A stretch of 64,000 nucleotides of DNA from Diphasiastrum complanatum (lineage: Eukaryota > Streptophyta > Lycopodiopsida > Lycopodiales > Lycopodiaceae), in assembly GCA_029204225.1 (NCBI GenBank), contig MU832534.1, positions 1 through 64,000 of the forward strand. Direction: 5' to 3'. The notes beneath the pieces were generated by a model. That model did not search any database and had not been told where the DNA came from. It saw only the letters and a program-made list of their open reading frames with translations. This document shows, in pieces, positions 58,690 to 64,000 of the stretch. Every line of letters starts with the position of its first letter. The first letter of the stretch is position 1. The translations under genes were made by a program, and so were the position numbers.

Positions 58690-59596
58690 GAGTGCAAGCC
58701 GTGTATATCTCTGCGCTGTATTAGGGAGTGTTTGAGCTCTCTGAATGTACGTGATAAGCTGGAAGGCTGTCTCTATCTAGATAGAGAGATAGAGAGAGCA
58801 AAAGCGCCCTCCATCTCTACAGCGATGGAGGCTTCCATCGCGCTCTCCCACCCAAAAAACTGAACAGGAGCATTCTAGAACCCTCCAGCCAGGCAGCAAA
58901 CTGCTCCCACAGCAGGGAATGGCACGCACCCTCACGATTCCGATCAGTCAGGTCATCACACCAGTTCGTTTGCATGCAGGTTTCTTGAATAGGTAACAGA
59001 CAATAGTCAATGCTACCTCTCACCATAACCGTGCCCAAGCCAACCTCTATTCACTTTTGCTTCAGACGACAATTACTTTACTTGCTAGCTTCAATCACAA
59101 AGCCCTACCAACAAAAAGCAAGATTCATTCATGTTGCACAGATTCTCATCTCTAGCAAGCTTTACTCACAAAGCTCTTTGCATGCACAAAAGAAGAGCAA
59201 AGAACATTACTTCTGGACAGCAATCATGAAAACGTTGGCATGAAAAACAGTTTCTTACATTCATTGCATAATTTTTTTGGTTTCAGTTATTTCTTCTATC
59301 AATAACCCAGCATACCGTTAGGTTTTATGAAAATCACTAAGAAAGAACTTCAGTGTATGCATACAAAATGTGGATTTAACCTTTTGCCATATTGGTTTGC
59401 AGCAAGGTTCAAACAATCATTCCCCATCGGAATGAAGCTTTCAAACCACATGCAACCACCAACTCTGTTCAAAACCAAAAACCAGGATACAATAAACAGA
59501 AAAACCACCAATTTCATGACAAACCGAAAAATCCATAATCAAACAAACAATCACAAGGCCGTTTCAAACCGACTCAACCAAAGGAAAGGAAGTGCA
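58690..59596. other. Unassigned spacer
   Basis: No gene or repeat recognised; short GA-rich tract at about 58780-58800. Confidence 0.5.
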
Positions 59597-60129
59597 CTTA
59601 TACATTTGGTTGGCCCTTATACTGATCAGTATGGCATTCGCCCTGATACGGTTCTGTTTTAGGGCAAAATGTATTGCTATTAATGGAATTCATGATAGGG
59701 AAGGTTGGACGTATGATTTGTATTTGCAATCAAGCTGATAAGGTAGTGAATCTTGTTTCAGACATGGATAACAACTGATGCTCAACTATGACACCTGTCT
59801 TCCTCACATAACTAACTTGTGCGGTTGTGTTTTGTGGGATGGTGGCAGATAACAGCTGAGTGTCCTAAAACTTGCTTCGCTTTATGGTACTCTGTATTGT
59901 AAGACTTTATACGGCTTTGTTTTTTTTGGTTATGCTATAAATTAGGGTTCAAAGGGTTTGGTCTTGACTTGTCAAGAGAAACTATGTGAAATCTTTTTAC
60001 TATCTCTCTGCATCTTTTTAAGGTGCAACCCCGACTACCCTTTGGCCGAGGTAGTACCAAACCTTTATCTTTGCTTGTATTTTATGGCTAACTAGGTCTG
60101 TTTTATGGTTTAGTCCACAGGATGGTATC

Positions 60130-60500
60130 ATGATGCAGTTGCACTTGGTTATGGGGAGCCCACTCCTCCTCCTAACCCCTTTATTCAGACTGTTATTTGC
60201 TGCATGAAGAAAGCTGTTGAGGTTCACAATCTTGTTACTTCCACTGATATAGCTACGTGTAACGTTGCTGGCCCTGATGATAAGATCTTTTGCCTTGTTG
60301 ACTTAATGACTACTATGGATTGGATCAACATTCATATGGAATTTATTAAAAGCAGGATACCTTAAGCATAGTCGAGAATACCTTTTTGACCTCCCTAAGT
60401 ATGTTGAACGTATTGCTGCTGAAGAAAGATTTTGCAATGCACCTATTCGGAAGCTTTTTACCTGTTTGGAAAAAGAAAATGGTGCCTTGACTGCTAATAC
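60130..60500 (+). pseudogene. Upstream ORF of the RT element, copy 3
   Basis: VALGYGEPTPPPNPFIQTVI, then CCMKKAVEVHN, then DKIFCLVDLMTTMDWINIHM, clearly homologous to copy 1 at 47848. A frameshift near 60355 precedes a region that continues as LFTCLEKENGAL-like coding. No domain recognised. Confidence 0.6.
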
Positions 60501-61561
60501 CCCTAGCCCATACCTCCTATTTCACCTCACCCTTTGATCTTTACCGAAGACCTTGATGAAGATAGTACTTCCCAGCTAGAGTCTTTCTCGCAAGAAATTT
60601 GTGAAGCCAACAATCGGTCCGCCTTTGAGTTCTGTCAAGCCAAGAGTTGCCAAGTACCTTTGGTACCAGGTCGTACCATTGAGTTTAAATCTGTCAAAAC
60701 TGCCTACAAGCTTTGGAGCCTTCCTTCCGTAAACTTTCTGGCTAAATCGCTCTTACCCATCTTACTGCTGCAGAAGTCCAAGCCTGCAAGCTTGCCTCTT
60801 TGCATAAAAATTCTTCCTTTGATACTCCTATCGCCTTTGATACCGTTATAAAAATGAGTAGATTTAAACCATCGTGATGTCCTTCTAAGCAGACTTGGGC
60901 TAGAACTAGAGGCCACTTTGACACTGGTTTCAATAGGATGAGCCTGCATCAAGCTAGAATTTGGAACTGGAAAAGACTTTTCTTTAAATGCATATGTGGT
61001 GACAAATGAAAAAACAACTCTTCTATTATCTGGTTTGATCACGCTATCTGGTATATGATAAATAACCTTGCCAAGTTCTTCCCTGGTGCCTCTCTACAAA
61101 ACCAACTGAATGCCTTCTTCCTTGGCTGCATAAACCTGCTAGAGACGTCGTCAAAGCCCACCTTGTCTTTCTTTATATTAGACAGATATAATAGATGCTG
61201 CCATTAAACTATCCAATAACCCCACTGCTAAGCTCTTTGCACACCTTGGCGATCCGAAAACATTCGCGAAATTGAACGCCTCTTAAAAAAGCCTAATCTC
61301 TACCTTATAGGACAAATACTTCCAGAATATAAGCAAGAAAACAAGATCCTTCAATCTGAACAATCCAAGCTCAGTCAAATCAGGCAGCGGCAAAAAGAAG
61401 AAAAAATACTTTCCGAACAAAGGCAATGAGGGGCAAAGCAGTGGTGGAAAAGAGGATTTTCCATTTAGAAAGCTGAATTTTTACCGTGATTGATCCATGT
61501 GCAGGAGGAAATAGAAGAAATAAGAGTACTGGAGGTCAGTGCAACAGGTAGGTGACGACTA

Positions 61562-62308
61562 GTGGTTAAAAGAGACAGAGGGAAGATGTTTTTGCATGTA
61601 CACTATTACAATAGATGCTTAGAGAAGATAAATGTTAAACGACTTCATTCTGAGACTTTACTTCATATTTTTGGTCATATTGATGAGATCTTTGAGCAAA
61701 TTGTGTTTGGTTGGACTTTCTTTCCGCATTTGAAGCATAAATGGTATAAACCCTTTCAAGTCTTTTGTGATTTCGATGTTAATAATGTCCCACCGTGTAC
61801 TTGCTCCAACACAAAACGTTTTAAAAAATTTATTTGTGAGCATTTTGGGCTTATTTGCATGGATACTGAGATTATTAGTAAAAACAATTTAAAGAACAAC
61901 CTGAACAAAGGGCTTAATCACATTTCCTCATGTCAATCTAATATCAATGAGGTCGCTATGGAACTTTACCAAAGATGGTTTAAATTGGCTAAGATTCTAT
62001 CCGTATATCAGAACATCGATCACAATAGCATTATGGAACACACTCTAATCTGCAAAAATGTTGTAACAAACTTCTTAAAAAAGACCAGATGGCTACACGA
62101 TAAAAGTATAACAGATAACAAATTCAAGAATGTCATTGATGAGCGCAACTGGATTACTACCAACCTTTATGTGAATGGTGTCGATAAAGCCCAACATAAT
62201 CCATGTTTCATGTGCATCTACTTTGTTAGAAACTTGGATTTGCAAAGATTGTCTAGTCCAAACTTTGCCCCTTTGCTACTTTTCAAAGGAGGCCACTTTT
62301 CTTTTTGA
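61562..62308 (+). CDS. N-terminal extension of the unusual RT, copy 3 (248-codon open frame)
   Basis: Open frame of the RT element with HYYNRCLEKINVKRLHSETL, FFPHLKHKWYKPFQVFCDFD, PPCTCS, FICEHFGLICMDTEI, then NLNKGLNHISS and ITTNLYVNGVDKAQHNPC. The Leu-x-Lys-Gly-Leu box before RT recalls a conserved box upstream of RT in Penelope-like elements (inference). Copy 2 preserves the last part (48761-48946 minus). About 130 bp after APL/APF are deleted relative to copy 2, which shifts the frame and ends it at 62308. RT blocks then continue in another frame (ETLGILTPILMEGAGLKANS). The first ATG is not necessarily the original start. Not a recognised host gene. Confidence 0.5.
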   Translation: MVKRDRGKMFLHVHYYNRCLEKINVKRLHSETLLHIFGHIDEIFEQIVFGWTFFPHLKHKWYKPFQVFCDFDVNNVPPCTCSNTKRFKKFICEHFGLICMDTEIISKNNLKNNLNKGLNHISSCQSNINEVAMELYQRWFKLAKILSVYQNIDHNSIMEHTLICKNVVTNFLKKTRWLHDKSITDNKFKNVIDERNWITTNLYVNGVDKAQHNPCFMCIYFVRNLDLQRLSSPNFAPLLLFKGGHFSF

Positions 62309-62399
62309 AACTCTTGGTATTCTGACTCCAATCCTCATGGAGGGTGCAGGTCTTAAGGCAAATTCATACCAGAGTATCCTAAATGTGGATACCAAAGAA

Positions 62400-63200
62400 T
62401 GCCAGAGTTGGAGTCCAGGTCTGAGAGGAAGGGAGATTAGAGCGGAGGAGAAGAGCGAAGAGGAGGCTTCTCCATCGCGAGTTGGAGCATGTTCAGCAGG
62501 GTGTTCAAAGGGATGTAGTTGGTTCAGCCACTATTGCGAGTGTTGACGATGACACTCCTCTTGGAGTAGATGTTGGTTTGCTTGTGAGGAGTTTGGGGAG
62601 GATGTTACACCGAGCAGTTTGGGAGTAGGGTCGATCACACAGGTCTGCTCGCCTATGAGAGGAGTAGAATCAACGCATGCGGTTTCATTCATGTCTTTAG
62701 GTGCAGATTCGACTTTTGTAGAGTCGAATACGCCCGAGGAGGTGTGTAACCACCCGTCGTATAGGAAACCTGAGGCCGAGTCTAGATCAGCTAGGACTAA
62801 AAGATTGATGCGTAGATACGGCGCGAAGAGGAGATTTTTAGATAGGGGTGGTCCAGCACGCTGTGTTACGCCCGAGGAGGTGTGTAATCACCCATCATAT
62901 AGGACTCCAGAGGCAGAGTCTAGATCAGCTAGAGCTAGACGACGGGGGCGTAGATTTCAGGCGAAGAGGAGAACTCTAGATAGGGTTGGTAGGTTATTTG
63001 AGGTGGGTAGATCGCTCATGACTGCATCCCATCATGATTTGGGACGGATGGAGTTTGCATGTGATTGTTGTTCGGCCTTGCGATGGAAAACAGAAAGTAT
63101 GGAGTCACACATGCAGGCAGCTGGAAAGTCGTCGGTGAATTTTGGGTTTAGGGTCCCTGATGTCGATGTGGATTTGTTAGTACAAAATCTAACATAGAGC
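62400..63200 (+). pseudogene. Helitron-like N-terminal fragment with two 46-aa repeats
   Basis: Open frame 62619-63197 (192 codons). Two tandem copies, period 138 bp, begin TPEEVCNHPSYR at about 62730 and 62868 and continue PEAESRSAR with basic residues. They are followed by HHDLGRMEFACDCCSALRW, which resembles the zinc-ribbon segment (H-x-LG-x-M ... C-x2-C-x-AL-x-W) preceding the Rep region in plant Helitrons. No Rep HUH or helicase motif is seen downstream, so this is a fragment or a captured piece. Upstream sequence from 62400 joins directly to the truncated RT element. Confidence 0.5.
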
Positions 63201-64000
63201 AGTATTGGTTGTAGATATTATTGATGCGTCACAGACGATATAGCTTGGTTTGCTCCCAAGCCTTTAGATGTGATTCGTGGGAGGAATTTTTGGAGAACTA
63301 TTGATTTTTTAAATACAAATATGATATATTCAATTTTTTAAATTTTTCGTATGTGGAATGTCTTCCTTTCTTAATTGATTTGCATAAAACTCAATGTTGT
63401 ACTCATACTAATGCATCTTCCACACGTTTTTCATAGTGGATATGTAGCTTTACATGTTTGTACGCATAAATAGCTCAAAGTAACTAATATTTTGACGTTT
63501 GCACTGCATGTAATTATAAACCACATATTAAAATTTTATAATTGAGAGCATGGTCTTCTTAAATGTACCTAATTTTTTTAATCAAATCACAAGAACCACC
63601 AATTCTTTCAATTCTAAAAAGGTTGGGAAACCTTGAACATATACATGATCTCCTCCTCAAAAATGAGAACGGTCTTAGTGCTAGGTGATTTGACATTTGC
63701 AACACAATTAGGGATCGTGTACGCTACATGCACTTGACGACGAGGATCTCAACATACATAGGGATTCAATTAATAGTGACAGTCCATTCATGGCATACAA
63801 ATGAACATTTGCTTCATACAGGTGAGGTGAGTCTTTTAAGTTGGCTATATATAATGATCTACGCAGGTGGTCTGCATAAGGTGATTTCACATACCATCCT
63901 CACAATGGGTTCCCATCATCCATCTCATGTATCTCTAATTTCATAGTCACCACTACCACATTATTGAACCAGTCTTTTCTCTTGTTCAGTCATTCATCCA
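63201..64000. other. Unassigned AT-rich end of window
   Basis: No gene, repeat or RNA recognised. Confidence 0.5.

Larger units (their letters stand above)
59597..62390 (+). mobile_element. Unusual RT element, copy 3, longest copy, 3'-truncated
   Basis: Leader (59597-60120) collinear with the inverted-repeat arms and with palindrome ATACTGATCAGTAT at 59619-59632. Then the conserved upstream ORF (about 60130-60500), a middle region with broken frames (60534-61440, with an ICEANNRSAFEFCQAKSC segment and a Lys/Glu/Gln-rich coiled stretch near 61330-61430), the RT-upstream ORF (61562-62308), and the first RT blocks. Homology stops at SILNVDT, about 62390. No LTR, TIR or target duplication seen. 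Confidence 0.7.

Overview
The window looks like nuclear DNA from a large, repeat-rich land-plant genome. It holds two plant housekeeping-type genes with consensus GT/AG introns, one of them spread over 18.4 kb. Around and inside them lie copia, gypsy, TRIM, hAT, Helitron-like and Penelope-like remnants. The sequence alone does not separate a fern, a gymnosperm and a large-genome angiosperm. No organelle or bacterial gene organisation is seen.

Layout. 0.2-3.7 kb: two minus-strand LTR-retrotransposon relics (gag, LTR-like block, copia RT-IN-PR-gag). 3.7-6.3 kb: unassigned. 6.33-24.71 kb: a complete six-exon SET-domain methyltransferase gene on the minus strand, orthologous in architecture to SDG40. 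Its introns carry a gypsy relic, three hAT-like elements, a hAT transposase relic and a complete 404-bp TRIM. 24.7-32.6 kb: mostly unassigned, with a copia RT fragment, an LTR-like block and a SINE-like unit. 32.67-33.67 kb: the last three exons of a GPATCH11 (G-patch/DUF4187) gene, minus strand. 36.7-51.3 kb: a repeat block framed by two inverted copies of an unknown ~0.7-kb repeat. Inside are a 5.3-kb hAT element with a perfect 8-bp target duplication, a chromodomain gypsy relic, and two tail-to-tail copies of an unusual RT element that form a ~0.9-kb inverted repeat. 51.4-58.7 kb: one copia element nested in the 3' LTR of another of the same family (5-bp target duplication). 59.6-62.4 kb: a third copy of the unusual RT element. 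62.4-63.2 kb: a Helitron-like N-terminal fragment. The rest is unassigned.

The strongest unusual signal is the TRIM at 15329-15732. Its two identical 144-bp LTRs each carry a 72-nt tRNA-like sequence with recognisable A and B boxes, and the whole element lacks a Pol III T4 terminator on the transcribed strand. The second is the Penelope-like RT family present in three copies, with a conserved leader and a conserved upstream ORF of unknown function.

The two host genes are independent of each other and share only the minus orientation. Every transposon protein seen is broken by stops, frameshifts or deletions, so any activity would depend on copies elsewhere. All domain calls are by eye; no database search was run.
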